Source: Frateuria edaphi (GTDB lineage: Bacteria; Pseudomonadota; Gammaproteobacteria; Xanthomonadales; Rhodanobacteraceae). Taken from it: DNA of 64,000 nt. Below are positions 17,479 to 26,650 of this stretch, one piece after another. The position numbers and the translations under genes are program-made. Numbering within the stretch: position 1 is the stretch's first letter; each line of letters starts with the position of its first letter. The DNA is taken from NCBI RefSeq assembly GCF_021117405.1, contig NZ_CP088251.1, positions 1,612,001 through 1,676,000 of the forward strand, written 5' to 3'. The notes under the pieces are model-generated. The model did no database searches. It saw only the letters and a program-made list of their open reading frames with translations, and was not told the origin of the DNA.

Positions 17479-18060
17479 TCAGTGCACCGGGTCGAGTCCC
17501 AGTTGGCGCTCGCAGCGCTCGTAGCCGTGATCCTCGGGCAGTGGCCGGAAGATCGCGCAGCGGGTCATGTTGCCCGCATAGATGTGCAGGCTGACCGCGA
17601 TGGCGTCTTCGCTGGGGTTGCGGATCGTGTGGTATTCGTGCGGCGGGATCAGGCTGCCCGCCGATCCTGGACCAGCCTGGATCGAACCGACAGGCTGGAA
17701 GCGGCAATGGCCGTTCTCGTCGGCGAGTCGCTCGTATTGCACCACCTCCAGCGCGCCGCTCCAGACGCCCTCGACGCACCACATGCCGCAGTGGTCGTGG
17801 ATCGGCGTCCCCTGTCCGGGGCCCCAGGTCATCGCCACGACGCAGTAGCCGTGTTTCTCGCTGCGGTAGAGCTCACGTCGGGCGTAGCGGCCTTCGGCGG
17901 TCTCGAACACGCAATCGGGCAGCTTGACTGCACCGGTGCGCATCAGCTTGCACAGGCCGTTGCGCAGGGTGTCGGTGACGGCAAAGGTGGTTTCCATGCC
18001 GACGGCATGATCGATCGCATCGATCAGTTCGCGGCAGCCGGGAAATTCCGTAGTGAGCAT
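17479..18060 (-). CDS. Cysteine dioxygenase family protein
   Basis: A 193-residue cupin of the type I cysteine dioxygenase family, which oxidises L-cysteine to cysteine sulfinate with Fe(II) and O2. The metal-binding histidines are H88 and H90 in PIHDHCGMWCVEGV, plus a third in PHEYHTI (H141 or H144). The length matches the bacterial family. It lies directly after the serine O-succinyltransferase gene on the same strand (76 bp gap), so cysteine synthesis and disposal are neighbours here. A related thiol dioxygenase substrate such as 3-mercaptopropionate cannot be excluded from sequence alone. Confidence 0.88.
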   Translation of the reverse strand: MLTTEFPGCRELIDAIDHAVGMETTFAVTDTLRNGLCKLMRTGAVKLPDCVFETAEGRYARRELYRSEKHGYCVVAMTWGPGQGTPIHDHCGMWCVEGVWSGALEVVQYERLADENGHCRFQPVGSIQAGPGSAGSLIPPHEYHTIRNPSEDAIAVSLHIYAGNMTRCAIFRPLPEDHGYERCERQLGLDPVH

Positions 18061-18136
18061 GGGGATTCTCGCGGTGCGACTTCACGCGGAGTTTAGCGCA
18101 CGACTGTTAGCCAGCCGAGACGGACTCGTCAGGGAT

Positions 18137-19267
18137 TCACACACGGGCGAGGAAGCCACCGATGGCGCGGCTGTAGTTGGGAATGTCCACGAGGAAGGCG
18201 TCGTGGCCCTGCGGCGAGTCCAGCGCCACGAATTCCACCTGGGCGCCGGCGGCCGAAAGCCCGGTGGCGATCTGTTCCTGCTGTTCGAGCGGAAACAGGA
18301 TGTCGGTGCTGACGCCGATCACAAGCGCGCGCTCGATCCGGATGCGCTTGAGGCCTTCCATGATGTCGCCACCACCGTACTCGCCGATGTCGAACCAGTC
18401 GCTGGCGCGCGACAGATAGAGGTAGGAGTTGGGATCGAAGCTGCGCACGAAGCGTTGCGCGTGGCCCTGCAGGTAGGACTCGACCTGGAACTCGAAACCG
18501 AACGGCTCCTCCTCGCGCTTTTCCGGATCCAGCCGGATGCGCGCGAATCGGCCGTTCCATTCCATCGCGGATCGGTAGGTGATCACGCCCAGCTTACGCG
18601 CGATGCTCATGCCCATCTCGGGATAGCGGCCACCGTCGCTGTCATGGATGTCGTAGTCACCGCCGTTCCACTGCGGATCGAGCCGGATCGCCTCGCGTTG
18701 CAGCGAGCGGATGGCGATGGCGAAGGGTTGCGCCTGCGGCGCGGTGTCCACGCTGATGTGCGCGCGCACGCTATCCGGGTGCAGGACCATATAGGCCAGC
18801 GCGCCCATCCCGCCCATCGAACAGCCGATGAGGCAGGCCAGCTGTTCGATGCCGAGGCCGTTGCGCACCAGATCGAAGGCGGCGTTGGCGACATCCTCCA
18901 GCGCCAGCTCCGGGAAGCGCAGACGGTAGGGCTCGCCGGTGGCCGGGTCGATCGAAGCCGGGCAGGTCGAGCCCTTGTCGCTGCCCAGCGAGTTCACGCA
19001 GATCACGAACCATCGATCGGTGTCGATCGCCTTGCCCGGACCGAGCATCTCCTCCCACCAGCCGGGCGTCGGGTCGTCTGCGTTGGAGGCGGCGTGCGCA
19101 CTGGGCGAGAGACCGGTGAGGATCAGCACGGCGTTGTCGCGGTTCTGCCTCAGCTGACCCCAGGTTTCGTACGCGACCCGCGCCCCCTGCAACTGGCCGC
19201 CGCGCTTCATCGCGAATGGCGAGGGCAGGGCATGGTGGCGACGGGCGTCGGGCGCGTGCGTGGTCAT
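18137..19267 (-). CDS. metX: MetX-family acyltransferase, probably serine O-succinyltransferase
   Basis: A 376-residue alpha/beta-hydrolase of the MetX family. Nucleophile S150 is in LIGCSMGGMGAL; the triad Asp is in VSTDILFP and the His in SPQGHDAF. The N-terminal block HALPSPFAMKRGG, VAYETWG and GLSPSAHAASNADDP, and the GYYD-like NGGDYDIHD, resemble the Xanthomonas MetX proteins that have been shown to succinylate L-serine for cysteine synthesis rather than homoserine. I therefore favour serine O-succinyltransferase; homoserine O-acyltransferase is the alternative. Its ATG overlaps the ccmI stop by ATGA, so it is translated as the last member of the ccm operon. Confidence 0.82.
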   Translation of the reverse strand: MTTHAPDARRHHALPSPFAMKRGGQLQGARVAYETWGQLRQNRDNAVLILTGLSPSAHAASNADDPTPGWWEEMLGPGKAIDTDRWFVICVNSLGSDKGSTCPASIDPATGEPYRLRFPELALEDVANAAFDLVRNGLGIEQLACLIGCSMGGMGALAYMVLHPDSVRAHISVDTAPQAQPFAIAIRSLQREAIRLDPQWNGGDYDIHDSDGGRYPEMGMSIARKLGVITYRSAMEWNGRFARIRLDPEKREEEPFGFEFQVESYLQGHAQRFVRSFDPNSYLYLSRASDWFDIGEYGGGDIMEGLKRIRIERALVIGVSTDILFPLEQQEQIATGLSAAGAQVEFVALDSPQGHDAFLVDIPNYSRAIGGFLARV

Positions 19268-20295
19268 GGGTGGACCTTGTCGATGACGATCCGGATCGGC
19301 CCGGTCTGATCCACCGCCACCACGCCGGCATCCCCCTCCAGGTCGCCGGCCTGGGCGATGGCCTGGCCGCTGGCGCTGATTCGCGCGCCGACGAGCACCT
19401 TGTCCGCCGAGGAGAGCTTCAGCTGCGGCGCCATCGCCATGGCGTCGGTCAGCGTGACCGTGGTTGGCAACTGCGAAGCCTCCAGCCGTGCCACGGCAAG
19501 CGGCATCGGTGGTCCCCGTTCGGCGCGCGCGTAGACGAAAAGCGCGGCGCCGGGCTTGAGCTTGTCGCGCAACGCGGGGGCAAGCTGCACCTTCACCGTG
19601 AGGCGGGGGCCTTCGACGTTGGTGGCGGAGGCCGGTTTCCCGCCGGCACGCGCTTCGGCCACGGCGATCTGCTCGGTCACCGCCTTGGCCACGTTGGAGC
19701 CCGGCTCCAACAATGGTTGCAGGCGGCGCCAGGTGGCGGCCGAGGCGGCGTAATCCTCGTGCTGGAACTGGCTGATGCCGAGCAGCCAAAGACCGCGCTG
19801 GTTGGCTGGATCGGACTGCACCGCCTGCTTGAGCAGATCGAGGGCACGGCCCTCGATGCGGTGGTCGTCGCGAACCATCGAATCGGCCTCGGCCCATCCG
19901 ACCATCGCCGCGCCATTCTTCGGATCCAGGCGCAGCGCCTGGTCGTAGGCTTCGCGCGCTTGCGCGTTCTGGTGAAGGGCCGCCTCGGTCTGTGCCAGCA
20001 ACATCCAGCCCTGCAGGTCACCCGGCTGCTGCTTGAGATGGTCGCGCAGCTCGGTGACAGCCTGGTCGATGTCCATCGACGGCTGTGCCGCAACGCCGTC
20101 GAGTGCCACCGGCGTTCCCACCAGCAGATAGATCCCGCCAGCGGCCAGGGGCACGACGAAGGCGACCGCCAGCACCACTGCGAACAGGCCGCCAGGGCGG
20201 CCCTGGCGCCGACCGTGCCGCACCAGTGGCCAGAGCAGCAGCGCGAGCGCCGCCGCGATCATCGCGGCAGCGATCAGGTAGAACGCGAGCTTCAC
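19264..20295 (-). CDS. ccmI: Cytochrome c biogenesis protein CcmI
   Basis: A 343-residue protein with two N-terminal membrane segments (LAFYLIAAAMIAAALALLLWPL and FAVVLAVAFVVPLAAGGIYLLV) and a periplasmic TPR domain (DLQGWMLLAQTEAALHQNAQAREAYDQALRLDP). A C-terminal beta domain follows (LAPALRDKLKPGAALFVYARAERGPPMPLAVARL). CcmI holds apocytochrome c for the CcmF/H haem ligation complex. I chose the GTG at 20295 because it overlaps the ccmH stop by GTGA, like the other overlaps in the operon; a TTG lies one codon upstream. Confidence 0.93.
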   Translation of the reverse strand: MKLAFYLIAAAMIAAALALLLWPLVRHGRRQGRPGGLFAVVLAVAFVVPLAAGGIYLLVGTPVALDGVAAQPSMDIDQAVTELRDHLKQQPGDLQGWMLLAQTEAALHQNAQAREAYDQALRLDPKNGAAMVGWAEADSMVRDDHRIEGRALDLLKQAVQSDPANQRGLWLLGISQFQHEDYAASAATWRRLQPLLEPGSNVAKAVTEQIAVAEARAGGKPASATNVEGPRLTVKVQLAPALRDKLKPGAALFVYARAERGPPMPLAVARLEASQLPTTVTLTDAMAMAPQLKLSSADKVLVGARISASGQAIAQAGDLEGDAGVVAVDQTGPIRIVIDKVHP

Positions 20296-20813
20296 CAATC
20301 GTCCCCTTGTTCGATCGTGGCGTTGTCGACCAGCCGGCTGTCGATGCGTGTGGCGCGGCCGCGCTTGCGGATGGTCATCAGTACGACCGCGCCACCCATC
20401 AGCAGGAACAACGCGGGACCGAACCAGAGCAGCCAGGTGGACGGCTTGACCGGCGGGTCGTACAGCACGAAGTCGGAGTACCGGTCGACCAGGTATTGCT
20501 TGATCTGGTCATCCGTCTTGCCCTGCTGCATCAGGCCGAACACCTCATGGCGCAGATCGCGCGCCAGGTCGGCGTTGGAGTCGGCGAGGTTCTCGTTCTG
20601 GCAGACCAGGCAGCGCAGCTGGCGCGTCAGGTTCTGGAATCGGATTTCCTGGGCGTGATCCTTGAAGGGCAGCGGGTCGATCGCCTGGGCGTTGGCCATG
20701 CCCGAGAACGCGATGAACAGCGCGAAGAGCAACTGCAGGAGCGCCCCCGGGCGCGGCCCGCATGCCGCGCGCCCGCGCCCAAGGGCACTCCGGCAGGGAA
20801 GCAGGACGCTCAT
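20292..20813 (-). CDS. ccmH: Cytochrome c biogenesis thiol reductase CcmH
   Basis: The 173-residue protein carries the haem-ligation motif RCLVCQN (C68, C71) after a signal/anchor segment (LLQLLFALFIAFSGMANA). A second membrane helix follows near the C-terminus (STWLLWFGPALFLLMGGAVVLM). It keeps the CXXCH cysteines of apocytochrome c reduced. The TPR part that E. coli fuses to CcmH is separate here as CcmI. The ATG overlaps the ccmG stop (ATGA). Confidence 0.95.
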   Translation of the reverse strand: MSVLLPCRSALGRGRAACGPRPGALLQLLFALFIAFSGMANAQAIDPLPFKDHAQEIRFQNLTRQLRCLVCQNENLADSNADLARDLRHEVFGLMQQGKTDDQIKQYLVDRYSDFVLYDPPVKPSTWLLWFGPALFLLMGGAVVLMTIRKRGRATRIDSRLVDNATIEQGDDW

Positions 20814-21352
20814 GGCGCCTCCTGCTTGAGCTGCGCGATCAGCGGCTTGAGCTCGCGCTCGATCACTTCGGGCGTGAACGGCCCGATGTGCTTGTAGCGG
20901 ATCGTACCCCTGGCATCGATCAGGAAGCTTTCCGGCGCGCCGTACACGCCAAAGTCGATAGCGGTGCGGCCGGGCTGGTCGGCGATCACCATGTCGTACG
21001 GATTGCCGTGCTGGGCAAGCCAGGCCTTGGCATCCTCGGGCGCGTCCTTGTAATCGTAACCGACCAATGGAACCCCCAGAGTGCGGCCTTCGGCCATGAG
21101 CACCGGATGCTCCTCGCCGCAGGCGATGCACCAGCTGGCGAACACGTTGACCAGGTAAGGCTTGCCCAGCATCGAGGCCTTGCTGACCGTCCTGGCCGGG
21201 TCGTCCAGCAACGGCAGAACGAACTCGGGCGCCGGCTTGCCGATCAGTGGCGATGGCACCTCGCGCGGGTCATGCCGGGTGTTCCACCAGATGCCGAAAC
21301 CAAACAGACCCACCAGCATCAGGAAGCCGATCAGCGGCAGCGAACGGCTCAT
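20810..21352 (-). CDS. ccmG: Thiol:disulfide interchange protein CcmG/DsbE
   Basis: A 180-residue membrane-tethered thioredoxin-like protein. One N-terminal helix (LPLIGFLMLVGLFGFGIWW) is followed by a thioredoxin fold with WCIAC (C75, C78) and the cis-Pro region YGAPESFLI. It passes electrons to CcmH and apocytochrome c in the periplasm. It overlaps ccmF and ccmH by four bases each. Confidence 0.95.
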   Translation of the reverse strand: MSRSLPLIGFLMLVGLFGFGIWWNTRHDPREVPSPLIGKPAPEFVLPLLDDPARTVSKASMLGKPYLVNVFASWCIACGEEHPVLMAEGRTLGVPLVGYDYKDAPEDAKAWLAQHGNPYDMVIADQPGRTAIDFGVYGAPESFLIDARGTIRYKHIGPFTPEVIERELKPLIAQLKQEAP

Positions 21353-23325
21353 GCACGTGATTCCTCGACCGGGAGGACGGGCTCGGCCGGAACCTTGGCG
21401 GCCGAGCGTCTGGCCCGGAAGCGCTTGTCCGCGCCGGCCACGAAACCGCCCAGCATCATGAACAGGCCACCTGCCCAGATCCAGCGCACGAACGGCTTGG
21501 CGTAGAGCCGCAGCGCCCAGGCGCCTTCGAGCTTGTTCGGATCCATTGGCTCGCCGAGGGCCACATAGAGATCGCGGGTGACGCCCGGGTCGATCGCCGA
21601 TTCGGTCTGCACCTGACCGCGCGGATAGGTACGCTTCTGCGGGTGCATGACGTCGATCGTCTTGCCGTCACGCATCACCGTGACCGTGCCTTGCTCGGCA
21701 TGCCAGTTGGGACCGCGGGTGGCGTCCACGCCATCGAAGCGGAACGTGTAGGCGCCCACGGTCTGCGTATCGCCCGGCGCCATGCGCACGTCGCGGGTGA
21801 CGCTCAGGGACTCGGACAGCAGCACGCCGACAAGGAACACGCCCAGGCCGAAATGCGCCAGCAGCATGCCGGCCATCTCGGCGGGGTAGCGCCGCCCGCG
21901 CGGCATCTCGCGCCAGCGCTTGTAGACGTAAAGCAGCGTTCCGACGCCGCACCACACCGCCGCTGCCACGCCGGCGATCGCCTTCGCCTGGCCCTGCACG
22001 AAGAACGCGGCCACGATCGCGCACGCGACCGCGGCGATCGTCACCCGCAGCAGCACGCTCTTGAGCGGGCCGGCCTCGCTCTTGCCCCAGCGCAGGAACG
22101 GACCGAACGGCAACAACAGGACCACCGGCAGCATCAGCAGCGGGAACAGGAAGCCGAAGTAGGGCGGGCCGACCGATATCTTGCCCAGGTGCAGCGCGTC
22201 CCCGATCAGCGGGAACAGCGTGCCCAGCAGCACCATGGCAGCGGCCACGGTGAACATCAGGTTGGCGATCAGGATCACCGTCTCCCGCGAGAGCAACGCG
22301 AACGACTTGCCGCCGGCGACTTTCGGCGCACGCACCGCGTACAGCAGCAGCGAACCGCCGATCACGATCGCCAGGAAGGCCAGGATGTACAGGCCGCGGC
22401 GCGGGTCGGAGGCGAACGCATGCACGCTGGTCAGCACGCCCGAGCGCACCAGGAAGGTACCCAGCAGCGACAGCGAGAAAGCGAAGATCGAAAGCAGGAT
22501 CGTCCATGCGCGGAGTGAACCGCGCTTCTCGGTCACCGCCTGCGCATGGATCAGCGCCACGCCCACCAGCCACGGCATGAAACTGGCGTTCTCGACCGGA
22601 TCCCAGAACCACCAACCACCCCAGCCCAGCTCCGCGTAGGCCCACCAGCTGCCGGCGACGATGCCGCAGGTGAGGAACGCCCAGGCGGCGTTGGTCCACG
22701 GTCGGGCCCAACGCACCCAGCCCTGTTCCAGCGAGCCGCCCAGCAGCGCGGCGATGGAGAAGGCGAAGGCCACCGAGAAGCCCACGTAGCCCATGTACAG
22801 AACGGGCGGGTGGAAGGTCATGCCTGGGTCCTGCAGCACCGGGTTCAGGTCGCCACCGTCAGGCGGCATGGGCAACAGGCGCGCGAAGGGATTGGAGGTG
22901 AAGACGATGAAGGCCAGGAAGCCGACCGCCACGATGCCGAGCACGCCCAGCACGCGCGCCAGGAACTCCTCCGGCAACTGGCGGCTGAAGGCGGCCAGTG
23001 CGACCGTCCAGACGTTGAGGATCAGCACCCACAGCAGCATCGAACCTTCGTGCGCGCCCCATACCGCAGCGATGCGGTAGTACCAGGGCAGGGCAAGGTT
23101 CGAGTTGTCGGCTACGTACTGGACCGAGAAATCGAACGTCAGAAACGCCCACACCAGCAGGCCGAACGCCAGCGCCACGAATACCGCCTGGCCTGCGGCG
23201 GCCGGGCGCGCGGTGGCCATCAGCGCGCGATTGCCGCGCCAGGCGCCGACCAGCGGAAGCACGCCTTGCGCCAGGGCGAGCAGCATGGCGAGGATGAGGG
23301 CGAGCTGGCCAAGTTCGGGAGTCAT
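21349..23325 (-). CDS. ccmF: Haem lyase CcmF
   Basis: A 658-residue polytopic membrane protein with the haem-handling WWD domain ([18 protein letters not shown]). It has more than a dozen hydrophobic segments and the large C-terminal periplasmic domain typical of CcmF. It attaches haem delivered by CcmE to apocytochrome c. Length is standard for the family. It overlaps ccmE upstream and ccmG downstream by ATGA. Confidence 0.96.
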   Translation of the reverse strand: MTPELGQLALILAMLLALAQGVLPLVGAWRGNRALMATARPAAAGQAVFVALAFGLLVWAFLTFDFSVQYVADNSNLALPWYYRIAAVWGAHEGSMLLWVLILNVWTVALAAFSRQLPEEFLARVLGVLGIVAVGFLAFIVFTSNPFARLLPMPPDGGDLNPVLQDPGMTFHPPVLYMGYVGFSVAFAFSIAALLGGSLEQGWVRWARPWTNAAWAFLTCGIVAGSWWAYAELGWGGWWFWDPVENASFMPWLVGVALIHAQAVTEKRGSLRAWTILLSIFAFSLSLLGTFLVRSGVLTSVHAFASDPRRGLYILAFLAIVIGGSLLLYAVRAPKVAGGKSFALLSRETVILIANLMFTVAAAMVLLGTLFPLIGDALHLGKISVGPPYFGFLFPLLMLPVVLLLPFGPFLRWGKSEAGPLKSVLLRVTIAAVACAIVAAFFVQGQAKAIAGVAAAVWCGVGTLLYVYKRWREMPRGRRYPAEMAGMLLAHFGLGVFLVGVLLSESLSVTRDVRMAPGDTQTVGAYTFRFDGVDATRGPNWHAEQGTVTVMRDGKTIDVMHPQKRTYPRGQVQTESAIDPGVTRDLYVALGEPMDPNKLEGAWALRLYAKPFVRWIWAGGLFMMLGGFVAGADKRFRARRSAAKVPAEPVLPVEESRA

Positions 23326-23780
23326 TGCGGGGCCTCGTTGGCAGCCACGGTCTTGCCGTGGTGCGCCTTCTCCATGGCGTCCTTCAGTTCCTTGGGCATG
23401 TAGGTTTCATCGTGCTTGGCCAGCACTTCGGTGGCCACGAAATGACCGTCAGCCATGTGTCCCGTGGCGATCACCGACTGGTTGTCGCGGAACAGGTCCG
23501 GAAGGATGCCGGTGTACTCGACCGGCATCGCGCCGTCGGCGTCGATGACGGTGAAGCCGACCTTGAGCGACTCGCCCGAGCGCTCGATCGAGCCTGCCTT
23601 GACCATGCCCCCAAGGCGGAAGGTCTTGTACGCCTCGGCCTGGCCGGCGCGCACCTGGCTCGGGGTAAACAGGTAGTTCATGTTCTGCTGCAGGGCGAAC
23701 ACGGTCAGCCCCACCGCCACCACGGCGGCGGCGAGCACGAGCAGGACGATGATCAGGCGGCGTTTGCGGGTCGGGTTCAT
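23322..23780 (-). CDS. ccmE: Haem chaperone CcmE
   Basis: A 152-residue membrane-anchored OB-fold protein. H123 in [10 protein letters not shown] is the residue that binds haem covalently, with Tyr127 four residues later, as in E. coli H130/Y134. The N-terminal helix ([22 protein letters not shown]) anchors it in the inner membrane. It carries haem from the CcmABCD complex to CcmF. Confidence 0.96.
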   Translation of the reverse strand: MNPTRKRRLIIVLLVLAAAVVAVGLTVFALQQNMNYLFTPSQVRAGQAEAYKTFRLGGMVKAGSIERSGESLKVGFTVIDADGAMPVEYTGILPDLFRDNQSVIATGHMADGHFVATEVLAKHDETYMPKELKDAMEKAHHGKTVAANEAPQ

Positions 23781-23971
23781 GGATTCACGGCGGGCGAGGC
23801 GGCGCGTTGCTGGCGCGCCGTTTGACGCGCCAGTCGGGCGCGAAGTTCACGCAAGTTGCGGCGGCGGCGCAGCAGCGGGGAAATGAAATCGGCCAGCAGC
23901 ACGATGAAAAACACGGCATAAGCCGGCCACACGTATGCGGCGTAACCGCCCATGGCGAGGAACTGGCTCAT
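23777..23971 (-). CDS. ccmD: Haem exporter subunit CcmD
   Basis: A 64-residue single-helix protein ([26 protein letters not shown]) with a basic cytoplasmic tail rich in Arg ([15 protein letters not shown]), as is usual for CcmD. It releases holo-CcmE from the CcmABC complex. It overlaps ccmC and ccmE by four bases. Confidence 0.9.
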   Translation of the reverse strand: MSQFLAMGGYAAYVWPAYAVFFIVLLADFISPLLRRRRNLRELRARLARQTARQQRAASPAVNP

Positions 23972-24738
23972 GCCTGTTCTCCCGAGGCCTGTCCGCCGGT
24001 GGCGATCCTGCGCACCCAGTCCTTGCCGCCTTCGAGCTCCAGCAGGTCCGCGCGCACGCGTCCGAACAGGCTGGCCACGTAGTACAGCTTGGTCGCCAGC
24101 ATCATGGTCAGCAGCGGCCACAACATGTCCATGCTGATCTTGGAGGGGCCAAGGATGCGTACGGTCGAGCCCTGGTGCAGCGTGTTCCACCAGTTCACCG
24201 AGAAGTGCACGATCGGCACGTTGATGATGCCGATGATGGCCAGGAACGCGGCGGCCCGGGCGCCTTGCCGGCGGTCCTCGAAGGCGTGGTACAGCCCGAT
24301 CACGCCCAGGTACAGGAACAGCAGCACCAGCTCGGAGGTCAGTCGTGCGTCCCAGGTCCACCAGGTGCCCCACATCGGCTTGCCCCACAGCGAACCGGTA
24401 ACCAGGGTGATGAAGGTGAACGCTGCGCCGATCGGCGCCGATTCCATGGCCACCGCTTCGGCCAGCTTGATGCGCCAGACCAGGGCGATGAACGAAGCCA
24501 CCGCCATCACGCCATAGATGAACAGCCCCATCCACGCGCTGGGCACGTGGATGAAGATGATCCGGTAGGCGTCGCCCTGCTGGTAATCAGCGGGCGCCAA
24601 CACCAGTCCGCCGTACAGGCCGATCGCGCCGGCGATCAGCGCCAGCGCCAGGAACCATGGCCGCAGCGTGCCGGCGAAGCGGTAGAAGATCGGCGGCGAG
24701 CCGAGCTTGTGCAGCCAGAGGGGAATCCACTTGGACAT
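23968..24738 (-). CDS. ccmC: Haem exporter/chaperone CcmC
   Basis: A 256-residue, six-helix membrane protein with the tryptophan-rich haem motif MWGTWWTWDARLTSELVL. External histidines are in IHVPSAWM and HFSVNWWNTLHQG. It loads haem onto CcmE. The ATG at 24738 gives the standard N-terminus (SKWIPLWLHKLGSPPIFY), four bases after the ccmB stop. Confidence 0.95.
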   Translation of the reverse strand: MSKWIPLWLHKLGSPPIFYRFAGTLRPWFLALALIAGAIGLYGGLVLAPADYQQGDAYRIIFIHVPSAWMGLFIYGVMAVASFIALVWRIKLAEAVAMESAPIGAAFTFITLVTGSLWGKPMWGTWWTWDARLTSELVLLFLYLGVIGLYHAFEDRRQGARAAAFLAIIGIINVPIVHFSVNWWNTLHQGSTVRILGPSKISMDMLWPLLTMMLATKLYYVASLFGRVRADLLELEGGKDWVRRIATGGQASGEQA

Positions 24739-24742
24739 GGTG

Positions 24743-25429
24743 TCAGGCGTCCAAAGCAATGCGAAGGGCGGCGGCGCAGGCGAGCGGTGCAAGCACCAGG
24801 GCCAGGGCGAGCGCCGCACCGAGCCAGGCGATCGGGGCAACCCAAGGTAACCCCTGTTGGGCGGCCGCGACCGCACCTGCGGCAAAGATGACCACCGGCA
24901 CGCAGAGTGGCAGCAGCATCAGGGCGAGCAGCATACCAGAGCGCCGCGTTCCGGCCGTCAGCGCGACCAGCACCGCGCCCAGCAGGCTGAGCATCGGCGT
25001 GGCCAGCAGCAACGCCAGCATGAGTACGCCCATCACCGGCACGGGCAGGTGCAGCATGCCGGCCAGCAGCGGTGCGATCACGATCAGCGGAAGCGCGGTG
25101 GTGAGCCAGTGGGCGAGAATCTTCATCGCCAGCATCATCGCCAGCGGCTGGGGTGCAAGCACCAGTTGCTCCAGCGAACCGTCCTCGATGTCGCTGCGGA
25201 ACATGGCATCGAGCGCCAGCAGCATGGCCAGCAGCACGGTGACCAGCACTACACCGCCGGCGATGCGCTGAAGCAGGGCATCCTCCGGCCCGAGCGCGAA
25301 CGGAAAGAGCGTGGCCACGATCAACGCGTACAGCACCGGCATGGCTATGTCGCCACGGCGGCGCCAGGCGAGCGTGAGGTCTCGCCGCAGCACGGCCGCG
25401 CAGGCGACCGCAAGCGAGGCCCGGCTCAT
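24743..25429 (-). CDS. ccmB: Haem exporter permease CcmB
   Basis: A 228-residue, six-helix permease of the CcmAB ABC transporter. The characteristic stretch FRSDIEDGSLEQLVLAPQPL follows the first helices. With CcmA it powers release of haem-loaded CcmE. It lies 36 bp downstream of ccmA. Confidence 0.95.
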   Translation of the reverse strand: MSRASLAVACAAVLRRDLTLAWRRRGDIAMPVLYALIVATLFPFALGPEDALLQRIAGGVVLVTVLLAMLLALDAMFRSDIEDGSLEQLVLAPQPLAMMLAMKILAHWLTTALPLIVIAPLLAGMLHLPVPVMGVLMLALLLATPMLSLLGAVLVALTAGTRRSGMLLALMLLPLCVPVVIFAAGAVAAAQQGLPWVAPIAWLGAALALALVLAPLACAAALRIALDA

Positions 25430-25465
25430 GCAGGCAGCTCCGGTGTCGGTGACGAACCAACCATC

Positions 25466-26098
25466 TCAAACATGCATGCGGATCCGCTTCGGTTCGCCGC
25501 CGTGGAAGCTCACCGCGCCGTGGCTGGTGACGAGCGCCGCGCCGCCCTCGGCGATGTGCGTTTCCAGCAGCCGGTTGACCAGCGCGATGCCTGCGCGGTC
25601 CAGGTTCGCGTACGGCTCGTCCAGCAACCACAGGGCCGCCGGCAGCAGCAACAACCGCGCCAGTGCGGCGCGCTTCTTCTGGCCCGCGGACAAGCGACGT
25701 ACGGGTTCGTCCTCGTAGCCGGCCAGGCCGACCTCGCCCAGCACGGACGCCGCGCTGCGGCCCTCGCGCGTGCCATGCAGGCCGGCGACGATGTGCAGGT
25801 TCTCGCGCGGGCTCATGTCCATCTTCAGGCCGAGCTGATGGCCCAGGAACAGCACCTCGCTCGCGCAGGCGTCGCGGCTCCAGCGCTGTCCGCGCCACTG
25901 AAGTTCGCCCTCGCCGATGTGCAGCAGGCCGGCCAGCAGGCGCAGCAGGGTGGTCTTGCCGCTCCCGTTGTCGCCTTCGACCAGCGCCAGTTCGCCTGCG
26001 TGCAGGGCGAAATCCAGCGGGCCGAACACCGGCTCGTCGGCGCGCAGAAAGGACAGGCCCCGCGCTTGCAGCAGCGGGATGGCGTGGGCGGAGGTCAT
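25466..26098 (-). CDS. ccmA: Haem exporter ATPase CcmA
   Basis: A 210-residue ABC ATPase. The Walker A motif is [12 protein letters not shown], the signature is [16 protein letters not shown], the Walker B motif is [12 protein letters not shown] and the switch His is in VTSHGA. It is the first gene of the minus-strand ccm operon (ccmABCDEFGHI-metX). I chose ATG 26098, which fits the normal CcmA N-terminus; the upstream in-frame extension runs through a GC-rich hairpin. No promoter could be assigned with certainty. Confidence 0.94.
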   Translation of the reverse strand: MTSAHAIPLLQARGLSFLRADEPVFGPLDFALHAGELALVEGDNGSGKTTLLRLLAGLLHIGEGELQWRGQRWSRDACASEVLFLGHQLGLKMDMSPRENLHIVAGLHGTREGRSAASVLGEVGLAGYEDEPVRRLSAGQKKRAALARLLLLPAALWLLDEPYANLDRAGIALVNRLLETHIAEGGAALVTSHGAVSFHGGEPKRIRMHV

Positions 26099-26180
26099 CC
26101 CGGGGATTGTCCGCAATGCGTGCGTAACTTGTCCATGCGGTGTGGAGGCGCACCCGGGAAGGCTCCGGACGCTGATTGGG

Positions 26181-26204
26181 CCTTCCCCCGCCTGCGGGGG
26201 AAGG
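26181..26204. repeat. Palindromic REP-like hairpin
   Basis: CCTTCCCCCGC-CT-GCGGGGGAAGG is a perfect 11-bp stem with a 2-base loop. It lies between DUF3293 and ccmA. It is not followed by a T-run on either strand, so it is more likely a dispersed palindromic repeat than a terminator. Confidence 0.6.
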
Positions 26205-26245
26205 CGCCGAAAGACGGATGGGAGCGCCTTGCCGGAAGGTCGCAA

Positions 26246-26650
26246 TCAGCCCAACCGCAACTCCGCAACCCCCGCCCCGTGCCCGAACAGCCAGGCGTTC
26301 TGTCCGTACCGGTCGCCCAGGCGCTCCAGCGCCTCCGGGCCGATGCCCACGATCCAGAAGCTCGGTTCGCGCCAGCCATCGGTGCCCATGCCCAGTGCCG
26401 GATGGACCTCGAGCGAGGTATCGGCCCGCAGGTCGGCCAGCAGGCGCCGTTCGGCCGCGCGGTTCACCGTCGGCGGCACTGGCCTGGAACGCGGGTTCCA
26501 GGCGGTGAAAAAGCCCCAGTCGCGGTTGCCGGCCAGCGGTCGTAATGCGACCGGCAACGGCTCGCCGATCCGGATGGTGGCGGCGCCGCCCGAGCGCAGG
26601 CGCACGCGATAGGCGCTGCGGCAGTAGGCTTTCAGCAATTCCTCATCCAT
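26246..26650 (-). CDS. DUF3293 domain protein
   Basis: A 134-residue cytoplasmic protein that fits the DUF3293 family, with blocks WGFFTAWNPRSRP, LEVHPALGMGTDGWREPSFWIVGI and YGQNAWLFGHGAGVAELR. No function is known for the family. Its ATG lies inside the end of kmo (eight-base overlap with the kmo stop region), so it is translationally coupled to kynurenine monooxygenase. No catalytic motif is visible. Confidence 0.85.
   Translation of the reverse strand: MDEELLKAYCRSAYRVRLRSGGAATIRIGEPLPVALRPLAGNRDWGFFTAWNPRSRPVPPTVNRAAERRLLADLRADTSLEVHPALGMGTDGWREPSFWIVGIGPEALERLGDRYGQNAWLFGHGAGVAELRLG

Noticed and set aside
26181-26204. Hairpin as the terminator of the kmo-DUF3293 genes
   Set aside because: No T-run follows on the minus strand.
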